Both the position numbers and the translations under genes were made by a program. DNA of 64,000 nt. Source: CAWJMF01 sp963843945 (GTDB lineage Bacteria; Vulcanimicrobiota; Vulcanimicrobiia; Vulcanimicrobiales; Vulcanimicrobiaceae). The first letter of the stretch is position 1; each line of letters begins with the position of its first letter. The stretch spans positions 868,001-932,000 of the forward strand of contig CAWJMF010000002.1 in assembly GCA_963843945.1 (NCBI GenBank), written 5' to 3'. Below the pieces are notes generated by a model. That model saw only the letters and a program-made list of their open reading frames with translations, had not been told where the DNA came from and did no database searches. Positions 49,431 to 58,622 of this stretch are shown here, one piece after another.

Positions 49431-50165
49431 ATGACCTTCTCCGCAACCGCCGCTAGCCTCAGCCTGCTCGCTCTGTTCGCCGCCGGCGCCGCGCCGGCCC
49501 AAACGCAGCCGGCTTCAAGCGCCGGAGCGCTTCCCGCGCCAACGCCGCTCGCGGCGGAACCGGGCGTTGCCGCCGCCGTCAGGGCGCAATTCCTGGAGTG
49601 GCAGGCGGGCAAGGTAGACCAGAGTGCCTACGCCGAGGAAGCGAACCGTCAGTTCACGCCGGCGATCGTCGCGCAAGTCTCCGCGCAACTGCAACCGCTC
49701 GGTGCGCCGCTGAAGCTCACGCTGCTCGACCGCCGGGTCCAAGACGGCGTCCGCTCCTACATCTATGCCGTCGACGCGACGAAAGGCAAACTGCACGTCT
49801 TCTACGCGGTCGACGCTGCGGGAAAGGTCGTCGGCATCCGCTTCTCTCCAGGCAGCGAGGATCCGAAGGTCACGGCGCTCGCACGCGTGCAATTCGAAGC
49901 GTTGCGTGAAGGCGCCATCGATCCGTCGCTGTATAGCGCGAAGGTCGCCGCGGGGATGACGCCGGCAGTCCTTGCGCAAGTTAAGCAGTTTCTCTCGACC
50001 TACGGTCCGCCCAGGGGCCTGGTCTTTTTCGGCACCTCGCACGTCGGCGAATTCGACGTCTACGTCTACAAGGTGGATTGCGAACGCGGCGCGATCCGCG
50101 AGACGATCAGCCTCGATGCGCAGGGCAAGGTCGGCGGCATCTACGTCGCCCCTTGGGATAGCTAA
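49431..50165 (+). CDS. Exported protein with two DUF3887-like repeats
   Basis: A 244-residue protein with a signal peptide (ATAASLSLLALFAAGAAPA). Two similar domains follow: residues 45-140 (VAAAVRAQFLEWQAGKVDQS, LLDRRVQDGVRSYIYAVDA, GKVVGIRFSPG) and 145-244 (VTALARVQFEALREGAIDPS, VYVYKVDCERGAIRETI, GKVGGIYVAP). Each has a helical half and a beta-sheet half like the DUF3887/SnoaL-like domains often fused to esterases; no catalytic residue is evident. GAGG lies just before ATG. Confidence 0.72.
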   Translation: MTFSATAASLSLLALFAAGAAPAQTQPASSAGALPAPTPLAAEPGVAAAVRAQFLEWQAGKVDQSAYAEEANRQFTPAIVAQVSAQLQPLGAPLKLTLLDRRVQDGVRSYIYAVDATKGKLHVFYAVDAAGKVVGIRFSPGSEDPKVTALARVQFEALREGAIDPSLYSAKVAAGMTPAVLAQVKQFLSTYGPPRGLVFFGTSHVGEFDVYVYKVDCERGAIRETISLDAQGKVGGIYVAPWDS

Positions 50166-50175
50166 CAGCAAAGCG

Positions 50176-50370
50176 GTGCCCCTCGAGAACGACCTCGCGT
50201 ACGTCTGCCCGTACTGCGGCGAACAGAATCACCTCGGGGTCGACCCGAGCGGCGGCTCGCAGCAGCGCCTCGTCGAAGACTGCCCGGTCTGCTGCAGCCC
50301 AATCGTCTTCGGGGTGCGCGTCGACCGCGACGGCGACGCGATCCTCGAGTCGGCGGAGGCGGAGAACTAG
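50176..50370 (+). CDS. CPXCG-motif cysteine-rich protein
   Basis: A 64-residue zinc-ribbon-like protein: VCPYCGE near residue 11 and DCPVCCSPI near residue 36 form two C-x-x-C knuckles. This matches the CPXCG small-protein family of unknown role. GTG 50176 starts 10 bases after the previous stop. Its stop overlaps the stop of the convergent cyclase-type regulator by four bases. Confidence 0.82.
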   Translation: MPLENDLAYVCPYCGEQNHLGVDPSGGSQQRLVEDCPVCCSPIVFGVRVDRDGDAILESAEAEN

Positions 50371-53063
50371 AGGCGGACGGCGTTTCGGCGCTGCTCGGCC
50401 TCGGCTTCGGCGATCGCGCCGGCGACGGCCGCCGGCCCGATCGCGCGCTCGAGCAGCGCGCGATGCTCGGCGTAGTCCGCTTCGAGATGGCGCGCGTCTT
50501 CCGACTCGCAGAGCGCGCTGGCTAGGCCGAAAAAGTGCGCGGCCTCCGTCGCGCGCTCGAGCCCCATGGCCGCGACGGAGGCGTGGTAATAGGCCAGCGA
50601 TTGCTGGTGCTTCCAGCCGACGTCCGCAGCCGCCGAGGCCGCCTGCAGGCCGTTCTCGCGCGCTTCTTCGTAACGTTCGGCGACGAGGCAAAATTCGGCG
50701 CGGTTGTTCAGCGTGAGCGGCAGGGTGTTCCGATCTCCGATCTTGCGCCGCGCTTCCAAGGCGCGAGCATTGGCTGCTAGCGCTTCCTCGTGCAGCGCGG
50801 CGCGATTGAGTGCCACGGAAAAATTATCCGCGATGTCCGCCGCGTCGTGATCGTTCCCCGACGCGACGGCTTGCGCGAGCACTTCCTCGAAGAGGCGGCG
50901 GCTCGCCTCGATGTCGCCGGCCTCATCGCGCGCCACCGCGAGAATCTGCAGGCAGCCGTCGATCGAGCGCCGGTTGCCGAGCTCGCGGAAGCCCGGCAGG
51001 ATCGCGTTCACCTCGGCTTCCGCTTCGTCGTAGCGACCCAGCGCGACGAGCGCCGTGGCGCGCTGCCTGCGTGCCTCGAGGAGCGCCGCTGGATCGTCGA
51101 CGCCCGCGAGCTTCTCGAGCAACGAGCCGGAGTGCGCCAGCGCTTCCTGCCATTTGTTCGTGCGCAGCGAAAGGCGGACTTCTTGCAGCGAGAGCTGCGC
51201 GTCAAGCTGCGCCGCCGGTTCGGGGACGGCGGAACGCGCCGCCGTCACCCAACGCAGGCCCTCGCGCGGTGCGAAGTACAGCCAGGCCGACCCGGTCGCT
51301 ACCACGAGCCCGGCTCCCAAGGCCGGGTCGCGGGCGTCGGCGAGCGTCCACTGGAGGGCGGCGCGTGCTTCCTCAAACTCGGCCTCGAGTTCGACGCGCC
51401 ACGCGTCGTGCGGTCCCCGGCCTTCGCGTTCCCCGACCTCGCGGTAAAACGTCGAGACCCACGCAGCGTGCCGCGCGGCGACCGCTTCGGTCTCGCGCTC
51501 TTCGGCCAGCTTCTGCTTGCCGAAGGCGCGCAGCGATTCGAGCAACCGGTAGCGTTCGGATTCAACGTCGGCAACCACCAGCGACTTCTCAGCCAGCGAC
51601 GCGAGTGCTTCGAGGGCGTCGAGCTCATCCTGTCCGGGCGAGCCGCACACCGCCAAAGCGCTCGCGACGCGAAAACTCGATTGAAAGACGGCGAGGCTGC
51701 GGAACCAGCGGCGCTCCTCCGGCGAAAGCAACTGGTAGCTCCAGTCGATCAAGGCGTAGACCGTCTGCTGGCGAGGTTCGCCGCTCCGCCGCCCGCCGGC
51801 GAGCAGCCGCAGGCGATCGTCGAGGCGACGTGCGAGTTGCGGCACCGGGAGCAAGCGCACGCGAGCCGAGGCGAGTTCGATCGCGAGCGCCACGCCATCG
51901 AGCCGCCGGCAGATTTCGGCTACGATCGGCGCGTTCTCCGGCGTCAGCGAAAAGCGGTCGTCGGCCGCGCGCGCGCGCTCGACGAAGAGCGCGATCGCCT
52001 CTTCGTCGGAGAGGGGCGGAAGGTGATAGTGCAACTCGCCGCGGACGCGCAGCGCTTCGCGGCTCGTCGCGAGAACGCGGAGCGAGGGACAGCGCGCGAC
52101 GAGGCCTTCGACGACGGGAGCGATAGCTGCGAGCACGTGCTCGCAGTTATCGATGACGAGCAAGGCGCGGCGCGCCTGCAGAAAATCCACGAGCGTCTCG
52201 AGCGCCGAACGGCGGCCGGATTCTACCAGTCCCAGGACGCTCAGAATTTGGGCGAGCGCCGTTTCGGGACCGAACGGGGCGAGTTCGACGAGCCAAACGC
52301 CGTCGGGAAACGCTTCGAGGGACTCGGCCGCTAGTTGCAACGCGCTCTGCGTCTTTCCGACGCCGCCCGTGCCGATCACCGTGACGACGCGCGCGCTCGC
52401 GAGCGCTGCGCGCATTTCCGCCAGCTCGCGCTGCCGCCCGACGAACGACGCGACGCGCTCGGGCAGATTGTTGGGCGTCGCATCGAGCGAGCGCAACGGC
52501 GGAAAGAGCGAGCGGAGCCCGGCCGCGTTCAATTGAAAGACGTTTTCGGTGACGCTCAGATCTTTGAGGCGCACGCGTCCGAGAGCGTCGAGCCTTGCGC
52601 CCGCCGGCACCTCGCCCGCGACGAGCTGCGCCACGATCGAGGAGACCAGGATCTGGCCGCCGTGCGCCACCCCGAGCAGACGCGCGACTCGGTTGAGCGG
52701 CGGTCCGAAGTAGTCGCCGTCCCGCTCGTCGGCGCTGCCGGCGTGCAATGCCATACGCACCCGGATGCCGTCGACGTCGGCGAAGTCCTCCGCGGCCAGC
52801 GCGCGCTGTGCCTCGAGCGCCGCGCGCAGCGCCGCGGCGGCATTTGAAAAGACCGCGCAGAATGCGTCGCCGATCGTCTTGAAAACGTAGCCGCCGGCGC
52901 GCTCGATGGCGTCGCGCAGGAGCGCGTCGTGACGGCGCACGGCCGCCTGCATTGCGGCGCGCTCGCGTTCCCAGCGCTGCGTGCTTCCCTCGATGTCCGT
53001 GAACAGAAACGTGACCGTTCCCGACGGCAACGTCCCACTCAGCGGCGCCGGAACCGAATTCAT
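50367..53063 (-). CDS. Cyclase-domain/NB-ATPase/TPR regulatory protein
   Basis: An 898-residue multidomain protein. Residues 14-180 are a class III nucleotide cyclase domain (TVTFLFTDIEGSTQRWE, FKTIGDAFCAVF, LHAGSADERDGDYFGPPLNR). Residues 205-500 form a STAND-type ATPase: Walker A GTGGVGKTQS, Walker B RALLVIDNCEHV, then DGVALAIELASARV. From about 560 to the end lie TPR-like helices (RYDEAEAEVNAILPGFRELG). Both cyclase metal Asp positions appear present, but cyclase activity is not guaranteed. Such proteins are signal-responsive regulators; no DNA-binding domain is seen. No signal or membrane helix. Confidence 0.88.
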   Translation of the reverse strand: MNSVPAPLSGTLPSGTVTFLFTDIEGSTQRWERERAAMQAAVRRHDALLRDAIERAGGYVFKTIGDAFCAVFSNAAAALRAALEAQRALAAEDFADVDGIRVRMALHAGSADERDGDYFGPPLNRVARLLGVAHGGQILVSSIVAQLVAGEVPAGARLDALGRVRLKDLSVTENVFQLNAAGLRSLFPPLRSLDATPNNLPERVASFVGRQRELAEMRAALASARVVTVIGTGGVGKTQSALQLAAESLEAFPDGVWLVELAPFGPETALAQILSVLGLVESGRRSALETLVDFLQARRALLVIDNCEHVLAAIAPVVEGLVARCPSLRVLATSREALRVRGELHYHLPPLSDEEAIALFVERARAADDRFSLTPENAPIVAEICRRLDGVALAIELASARVRLLPVPQLARRLDDRLRLLAGGRRSGEPRQQTVYALIDWSYQLLSPEERRWFRSLAVFQSSFRVASALAVCGSPGQDELDALEALASLAEKSLVVADVESERYRLLESLRAFGKQKLAEERETEAVAARHAAWVSTFYREVGEREGRGPHDAWRVELEAEFEEARAALQWTLADARDPALGAGLVVATGSAWLYFAPREGLRWVTAARSAVPEPAAQLDAQLSLQEVRLSLRTNKWQEALAHSGSLLEKLAGVDDPAALLEARRQRATALVALGRYDEAEAEVNAILPGFRELGNRRSIDGCLQILAVARDEAGDIEASRRLFEEVLAQAVASGNDHDAADIADNFSVALNRAALHEEALAANARALEARRKIGDRNTLPLTLNNRAEFCLVAERYEEARENGLQAASAAADVGWKHQQSLAYYHASVAAMGLERATEAAHFFGLASALCESEDARHLEADYAEHRALLERAIGPAAVAGAIAEAEAEQRRNAVRL

Positions 53064-53123
53064 CCCGCGCCCTTACTGCAACGCCGGAATGAAACTCTCC
53101 TCACGTTTCGAAAGCGGGCAAGC

Positions 53124-53582
53124 ATGAACGTCCGGCCCCGCGAAGCGCGCGACGAGCGCGCCGTCTCGAATCTGCTCGATGCAGCGGCGCGTTACCACGC
53201 TCGCGCCCTCCCCTCGATCTTTCGCGAAGGTTCGCCCGGGATCGAACCACCGCTCGAGAGCGGCGACCGGGAACGCGAGGTTTTCGTCGCCGAGTCCGCC
53301 GAGGGCGTGGTCGGCACCATCGACGTTCGCGTCCGGCTGATCGCCGGGAATGCGTTCGCTCGCGAGCGCAAGATCGGTTACGTCCTGCAGCTCGTCGTCG
53401 ACGAGCAGGCTCGCGGCCGCGGCGCCGGGCGCGCGCTGATGGAGACTGCAGCCGCTTGGGCTCGCCGGCAGGGCTGCAGTTCGCTCGAACTCGGCGTGTT
53501 TGAATTCAACGCGCCCGCGCTCGGGCTCTACCGTTCGCTCGGCTACGAAACGCTGAGTCGCCGGATGTCGCTTCGGCTCTAA
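53124..53582 (+). CDS. GNAT-family N-acetyltransferase
   Basis: A 152-residue acetyltransferase. NVRPREARDERAVSNLLDAA is strand 1 and helix 1; VLQLVVDEQARGRGAGRALM carries the acetyl-CoA loop R-G-R-G-A-G; FNAPALGLYRSLGYE is the last conserved block. Substrate unknown. Divergent from the cyclase-type regulator with 60 bases between, and 3 bases from the end of the convergent exported protein gene. Confidence 0.88.
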   Translation: MNVRPREARDERAVSNLLDAAARYHARALPSIFREGSPGIEPPLESGDREREVFVAESAEGVVGTIDVRVRLIAGNAFARERKIGYVLQLVVDEQARGRGAGRALMETAAAWARRQGCSSLELGVFEFNAPALGLYRSLGYETLSRRMSLRL

Positions 53583-53585
53583 GCT

Positions 53586-54092
53586 CTACATCATGCCGGC
53601 CGGCAGAATGATGTCGCCCGTACGTCCGTCCGCGCTGATCTTCACTTTCGTTCGCACCGCACCCGAGCCGAAAAACGAAAGCGGAACGTAGACGTGGTGA
53701 TAGGCCTCGACGACGGGAGCGGTCAGCTGGACCGGCTTTCCGCCCGCAGTCACCTGCGTGCTGCCGATGGTGAACACGAACTTGCGTGAATTCGAATCGC
53801 CCTTGAACGACTCGACCGTGAATTGGTTTCCGCTGCGCGTCATCGAGCCCGAAGCCATTTGTTTGAGGTCTTGCACGCAGACATAGAGCGTCTTGCCGCG
53901 TTCGAAGGCGACGACGTGATCGGTGTCGGCCGAGAGCGGCCGCGCGCCGACCGTCACGGTCGCCGGTTTGTCGCCGCCCGTTAGCGGCGGCGCGGCAAGC
54001 GCCGGCATACCCGCTGCGAGCGCGAGCGCGAAGGCGAGCGCGAAGGCCGGCGGCGCAGCGGCCGCACGCGGGCAACGAACCTGCACGAGCAT
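53586..54092 (-). CDS. Exported protein with copper-amine-oxidase-N-like domain
   Basis: A 168-residue protein with a signal peptide (AFALAFALALAAGMPALA). The mature part has the beta pattern of the Cu_amine_oxidN1 stalk domain: PLSADTDHVVAFERGKTLYV, GSTQVTAGGKPVQLTAPVV, and AYHHVYVPLSFFG. Such domains bind cell-envelope polymers. It lies 10 bases downstream of the prolyl oligopeptidase gene, with AGGGG before its ATG, so the two are likely an operon... the peptidase gene is read toward it only if both use the reverse strand, which they do; this gene comes second in sequence order but is the downstream one in transcription. Confidence 0.68.
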   Translation of the reverse strand: MLVQVRCPRAAAAPPAFALAFALALAAGMPALAAPPLTGGDKPATVTVGARPLSADTDHVVAFERGKTLYVCVQDLKQMASGSMTRSGNQFTVESFKGDSNSRKFVFTIGSTQVTAGGKPVQLTAPVVEAYHHVYVPLSFFGSGAVRTKVKISADGRTGDIILPAGMM

Positions 54093-54102
54093 GAGAAAAC
54101 CC

Positions 54103-56310
54103 CTAATCCATAAGCTGGCGGATGAAATACATGAATTCCAAAGCGGTCGTATGGGCGTCTTCCTTCAAGTTTGCCCCGGATCCATGCCCGCCTTCAATCA
54201 CTTCGTAAAAGAGATAGGGGACACCCAGGGCGGCAAGTTTCGCGGCGAACTTGCGCGCCTGCCCGGGTCCGACGCGATCGTCTTTCGTCGTCGTCCAGAT
54301 GAGCGGCTCGGGATATTTGACGCCCGCTCGCAGATTCTCGTACGGCGAGATCGAAGCCAGAAAGGCCCGCTCGGCGGGATTCGAGACGCTGCCGTACTCG
54401 CCGACCCACGACGCTCCCGCCGCAATCTGCTCGTAGCGCAGCATGTCGAGCAACGGAACCTGAATGTCGACCGCGTTGAAAAGCTCCGGATGTTGGGTGA
54501 ACTCGACGCCCATCAGCAGGCCGCCGTTGGAACCGCCTTGGATGCCGAGCCGGCGCGGGCTCGTGATCTTGCGCGCGATCAGGTCCTGCGCGACCGACGC
54601 GAAGTCGTCGTAGGCCACTTGGCGGTGCGTCTTGAGCGCGGCTTCGTGCCAGGCCGGACCGAACTCGCCCCCGCCGCGGATGTTGGCCAGCACGAACACC
54701 CCGCCGCGCTCGAGCCACAATTTCCCGAGCAAGCCGGAATAGTACGGCGTCGAAGAAACTTGAAAACCGCCGTACGCGTTGACGATCGTCGGGTTTGAGC
54801 CGTCCAGCTTCATGTCTTTGGGGTGCACGATGAAGTACGGGATCTTCGTGCCGTCCTTTGACGTTGATTCCAACTGCTCGACGACGTCGCGCGACGCATC
54901 GAAGCGCGCGGTGGCCGTTTTCGCCGTCGTCACCGAACCCGTCGCCGCGTCGACCAGCTCGAGCGCCGGCGGCGAGAGGAAGCCCGAGACATACAAGAAC
55001 GCCTGGTCGTCGTGTTTGTCGACGGTGACGAGGCGGATCGCGGAGTTATCCGGCAGCGCGAGCCTCCGTTTACTCCAGCCGCCGCCGGGCTCCGGCTCGT
55101 AAACGTCGACCCGGCCTTTGACGTTTTCGTACGTCGTCACGAGAACGCGCGACTTCGTCGTTTCCACTTCCTCGAGCGACTCGCGCGGACCGGGCGCATA
55201 TACGAGCCGCGGTTTGAGATGCGCGGGATCGGCGAGCATTGCCGTGAGCTCGACCGCGACGAGCGACCCCGCCGGAAACACCGTGCCGTCGACGCTCCAG
55301 CTTTCCTTGGGCTCGAACAGGACGCGCCCGGCCACCATCCCGCCGATCTCGACCTTGGCCGGAAGCGCGAGCTTGCGGAGCCCCTGGGTGCCGACGAGAT
55401 AGACCTCCGTCGTAAAAAAATCGAGGTAGCGCTGCACGAACATCACCCGGTGTCCCTCGCCGTCGTGCAGCGCGACGGATCCGGCGCCGACGTCGCTCTT
55501 GCGGCCGCGGAACACTTCGGTCGCGGCCGCGAGCGGCTGGCCTCGGCGCAAACGCTTGACGATGTATGGATAGCCCGCAGCGGTCAAGTCCCCGGGTTGC
55601 CACTCGCGCGCGACCAGCAGCGCGTCCGGACTTTCCCACTCGAAGTCTTGCTTGCCGTGCGGGAGGTCGAATCCGCCGCTGACGAAACGGCGCTCGCGCA
55701 CGTCGAACTCGCGCACCGTCGACGCATCTTCGCCGCCGTCGGAAAGCGAGATGAGGCAGCGCGTTTGCTCCGGCCAGAGGCAGCTGACGCCTTGGAAGAC
55801 CCAGTTCGCTTTCTCGGCCTTCGCCAGCGCATCGAGGTCGAGCACGGTTTGCCAGGCGGGCGCGGGCTTCAAATACTCCGCCGCCGAGGTCCGGCGCCAA
55901 ATGCCGCGCACGTGATCGGCGTCTTGCCAGTAGTTGTAAATCTGCCGCTGCAGAAATTGCGGAACTGCCAGCCGGTCCTTGGCCTCCTCGATCTTCAACG
56001 CGTCGGCGAAGACGCCGCCGAAGCGTGGATCCCCCTCGAGTACCGCGAGCGTCTTCGCGTTCTCGGCGCGAACCCAGGTCAGCGCGCGCTCGGCGTGCGG
56101 ATCCTCGAGCCACAGGTACGGATCGGTCGACGCGGGCAGCGGCACCGCTGAAGTGCCGGGCACGGCCGAAGGTGCCGCACTTTGCGCGAGCCCCGCACGC
56201 GGACCGACGAACGCCGTGACGGCCACGAGTGCGACGGCGAACGCGCGCAGCGCAGCTCGCGTTCTCAACCAGCGGCGCCCTCGCCGCGCGGTCCCGTCAT
56301 CGAATTCCAA
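54103..56310 (-). CDS. Exported prolyl oligopeptidase-family serine peptidase (S9)
   Basis: A 735-residue peptidase. N-terminal export helix (RAALRAFAVALVAVTAFVG), then DPYLWLEDPHAERALTWVRA, the start of the S9A propeller domain. The catalytic domain has NAYGGFQVSSTPYYSG, nucleophile GIQGGSNGGLLMG, Asp in TTKDDRVGPGQARK and His in EGGHGSG. S9 enzymes cut short proline-containing peptides; the propeller limits substrate size. TTG 56310 is the first start but lacks a good Shine-Dalgarno; a TTG at 56268 is an alternative. The exported stalk-domain protein follows by 10 bases. Confidence 0.9.
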   Translation of the reverse strand: MEFDDGTARRGRRWLRTRAALRAFAVALVAVTAFVGPRAGLAQSAAPSAVPGTSAVPLPASTDPYLWLEDPHAERALTWVRAENAKTLAVLEGDPRFGGVFADALKIEEAKDRLAVPQFLQRQIYNYWQDADHVRGIWRRTSAAEYLKPAPAWQTVLDLDALAKAEKANWVFQGVSCLWPEQTRCLISLSDGGEDASTVREFDVRERRFVSGGFDLPHGKQDFEWESPDALLVAREWQPGDLTAAGYPYIVKRLRRGQPLAAATEVFRGRKSDVGAGSVALHDGEGHRVMFVQRYLDFFTTEVYLVGTQGLRKLALPAKVEIGGMVAGRVLFEPKESWSVDGTVFPAGSLVAVELTAMLADPAHLKPRLVYAPGPRESLEEVETTKSRVLVTTYENVKGRVDVYEPEPGGGWSKRRLALPDNSAIRLVTVDKHDDQAFLYVSGFLSPPALELVDAATGSVTTAKTATARFDASRDVVEQLESTSKDGTKIPYFIVHPKDMKLDGSNPTIVNAYGGFQVSSTPYYSGLLGKLWLERGGVFVLANIRGGGEFGPAWHEAALKTHRQVAYDDFASVAQDLIARKITSPRRLGIQGGSNGGLLMGVEFTQHPELFNAVDIQVPLLDMLRYEQIAAGASWVGEYGSVSNPAERAFLASISPYENLRAGVKYPEPLIWTTTKDDRVGPGQARKFAAKLAALGVPYLFYEVIEGGHGSGANLKEDAHTTALEFMYFIRQLMD

Positions 56311-56415
56311 CGTGCCGGAATTGCACCGCGCCGCCCTCTCCGGCCTGCGCCGCGGGCTTCTCCGTCAGGGCGCCAAGCCGCCCGTCAGCCTTGCGGCCGC
56401 GGGCGCTCGCCGGAG

Positions 56416-57546
56416 CTAGCCGGCGAGGCCGCCGTCGACGTAGACCTTCATCGCCGGAACCATGCGGCGCATCGTGTCGCTGGTGGCGACGAAGTCCGGA
56501 CCGACGTACTTCGTCAGATCGGCCGGCGGCAGTTCGAGATCGGCCTGCATCGGTTCGGGGACGTTCGACCAGCGGGCGGCGATCGCCACCGCCGCCGGGT
56601 ATTGATCCGCCGCCACCGCGCTGAAGTCGTAGGCAAAGGCCGGTGGATAGACGTCGCGTCCCCGCAGTCCCTCGAGCGGGCGCGTGAAGGTCAACATGAA
56701 CGGGCCGGCGCCGAGCGGTTTGGCACAGATCGAGTTCGCCGTGTGGACCGCTTCGCTGCAATAGCGGTCGTGGATGTAGCGCGCGGTCTTGTAGTCGTAT
56801 TCGGCCAACAGCGCATCGGTGGTATACGAGGTCGCCGCGAAGTCGTGGGTGGATTGCGTCACGGGAAGAAAGAAAATGTTGTAGCCGTAGGGGTTGCCGA
56901 TGACGGTTTGACGTCCGTTGTTGGCCGCCGGGCCGTACTTGGCGACCAGCGCCGCGACGAGCGCGCGATTGCGCGGATCGGTCGCGCCGGTGCCCGCCAG
57001 CAAGACGTACGTGTAGCGGCCGAAATACGGCTCGCCTTTGGCGTGTTCGGGATGCTTGGCGTCGTAGGTGGCCAGCAGCGAGTCGTGCACGAGCGGCGGC
57101 GGCGGCAGAGCCGCAGGCTGCGAGCTCATGGCCGCCGCGGCAACGACGTGTGGTTGCGGCGCGCCCGCGACGGCGTGCGCCGGGGCGGCCGCCGGCGGCG
57201 GCGCACTCATCGAAGCGGCAATCGTGATGCTGAGCGCCATGTCGGCGGCCACGTTCATGCCCTTGACGCTCTCCGACGAATATCCGTTGCGCGACGCGAC
57301 GATCGTGTACGTGTCGACCGGGATCTTGATCGAAGCGTGGCCGTGCGCGTCGGTATGGGCGAAGTACGTCGAGCCGGCGCTCCCCGTGAAGACGACTCGA
57401 GCGCCCGGAATCGGCTGATTGTCGTTATCGACGATCGTGGTCGAAACCGCGGCCATCGCCGAGGCCCAGCTCACCGTCGGGCCGGCTAGAAGCGCGCCGA
57501 GCAAAAGGACGGCGCGCGCGAAAGCGAGAGAGCGATGCAGCTTCAT
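56416..57546 (-). CDS. Exported protein with carboxypeptidase-regulatory-like domain
   Basis: A 376-residue protein with signal peptide (AFARAVLLLGALLAGPTVSWA). Residues 32-112 form a CarboxypepD_reg-like domain (TTIVDNDNQPIPGARVVFTG, HTDAHGHASIKIPVDTYTIV), followed by a Pro/Ala linker (PPPAAAPAHAVAG) and an unrecognised C-terminal domain of about 220 residues (YFGRYTYVLLAGTGATDPRN, YDYKTARYIHDRYCSEAVHT). AAGGAGG precedes the ATG. It follows 106 bases from the next gene, and the gap 56311-56415 holds nothing I recognise. Confidence 0.7.
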   Translation of the reverse strand: MKLHRSLAFARAVLLLGALLAGPTVSWASAMAAVSTTIVDNDNQPIPGARVVFTGSAGSTYFAHTDAHGHASIKIPVDTYTIVASRNGYSSESVKGMNVAADMALSITIAASMSAPPPAAAPAHAVAGAPQPHVVAAAAMSSQPAALPPPPLVHDSLLATYDAKHPEHAKGEPYFGRYTYVLLAGTGATDPRNRALVAALVAKYGPAANNGRQTVIGNPYGYNIFFLPVTQSTHDFAATSYTTDALLAEYDYKTARYIHDRYCSEAVHTANSICAKPLGAGPFMLTFTRPLEGLRGRDVYPPAFAYDFSAVAADQYPAAVAIAARWSNVPEPMQADLELPPADLTKYVGPDFVATSDTMRRMVPAMKVYVDGGLAG

Positions 57547-57622
57547 ACCCTCCTTGTCGGCACGAGCGCAGGAGGACCCTACGTGACACGGCGCACGAAC
57601 GCGCCGCTCGCGTCAGCGCAAG

Positions 57623-58609
57623 CTAACGATTGACGAAAGACATGTCGGGATAGCGCGCTCCGGCCGCCACGCCGTGCGGCGCGACTTCCTCGATCCGGCG
57701 CAGCTGTTCGGCGCTCAGGGTCAGACCCGCGGCCGCCACGTTTTCCTCGAGGCGGGCGACGCGCGTCGTCCCGGGAATCGGCACGATGTCGTCGCCCTGG
57801 GCCAGCACCCACGCCAACGCGACCTGCGAAGGCGTTGCATCGAACTCCTTGGCGATCTCGGCGACCCGGTCGACGACCGCGAGGTTCTTCGCGAAGTTCT
57901 CGCCTTGGAAGCGCGGATTGTAGCGCCGGAAATCGTCGGCCGCGAGCTGATCGATCGAACGGATCGTGCCGCTCAAGAAGCCGCGGCCGAGCGGGCTGTA
58001 CGCGACCAGCGTGATGCCGAATTCGCGCAGCGCGGCGATCACGCCGCCGTCCTCGATGTCGCGGCTAAAGAGCGAGTATTCGCTCTGCACGGCCGCGATC
58101 GGCGCGACGGCAGCCGCGCGGCGAATCGTCGCCGCCGAGGCTTCCGAGAGCCCGAGCCGGCGCACCTTCCCGGCGGCGACCAGCTCCGCCATCGCGCCGA
58201 CGGTCTCTTCGATCGGCGTGTCGTTGTCGACCCGGTGCTGGTAGTACAGGTCCACGTAGTCGGTGCCGAGCCGCTTGAGAGAGCCGTCGATCGAGCGCCG
58301 GATGTAGTCGGGCTTTCCGTTCACGCCGCGCGCGACCGGGTTGGCCGGATCGCGCACGATGCCGAATTTCGTGCAAAGGAATACCCGGTCGCGCTTGCCG
58401 GCGATCGCGCGGCCGACGAGCTCCTCGTTTTTGTACGGGCCGTAGATGTCGGCCGTGTCGATCAAGTTGACGCCAAGCTCGAGCGCGCGATGGATGGTCC
58501 GGATCGACTCGCCTTCGTCGGCGTTGCCGTAGAACTCCGACATCCCCATCGTGCCGAGGCCGATCTCGCCGACCTGGGGGCCGTTCTTTCCGATGTGACG
58601 CTGCTTCAT
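57623..58609 (-). CDS. Aldo/keto reductase
   Basis: A 328-residue NADPH-dependent oxidoreductase. The tetrad is present: Asp in LIDTADIYGPYKNE with the following Tyr, Lys in LCTKFGIV and His in YYQHRVDND. SIRTIHRALELGVN and the C-terminal PIPGTTRVARLEENVAA (cofactor loop) are typical of the AKR subgroup that includes YajO and Tas-like enzymes. Substrate unknown. ATG 58609 is used; upstream codons in the same frame overlap the RodA gene's end region. It lies 14 bases after the rodA/ftsW gene on the same strand. Confidence 0.92.
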   Translation of the reverse strand: MKQRHIGKNGPQVGEIGLGTMGMSEFYGNADEGESIRTIHRALELGVNLIDTADIYGPYKNEELVGRAIAGKRDRVFLCTKFGIVRDPANPVARGVNGKPDYIRRSIDGSLKRLGTDYVDLYYQHRVDNDTPIEETVGAMAELVAAGKVRRLGLSEASAATIRRAAAVAPIAAVQSEYSLFSRDIEDGGVIAALREFGITLVAYSPLGRGFLSGTIRSIDQLAADDFRRYNPRFQGENFAKNLAVVDRVAEIAKEFDATPSQVALAWVLAQGDDIVPIPGTTRVARLEENVAAAGLTLSAEQLRRIEEVAPHGVAAGARYPDMSFVNR

Positions 58610-58622
58610 ACGACAGCCAAGA

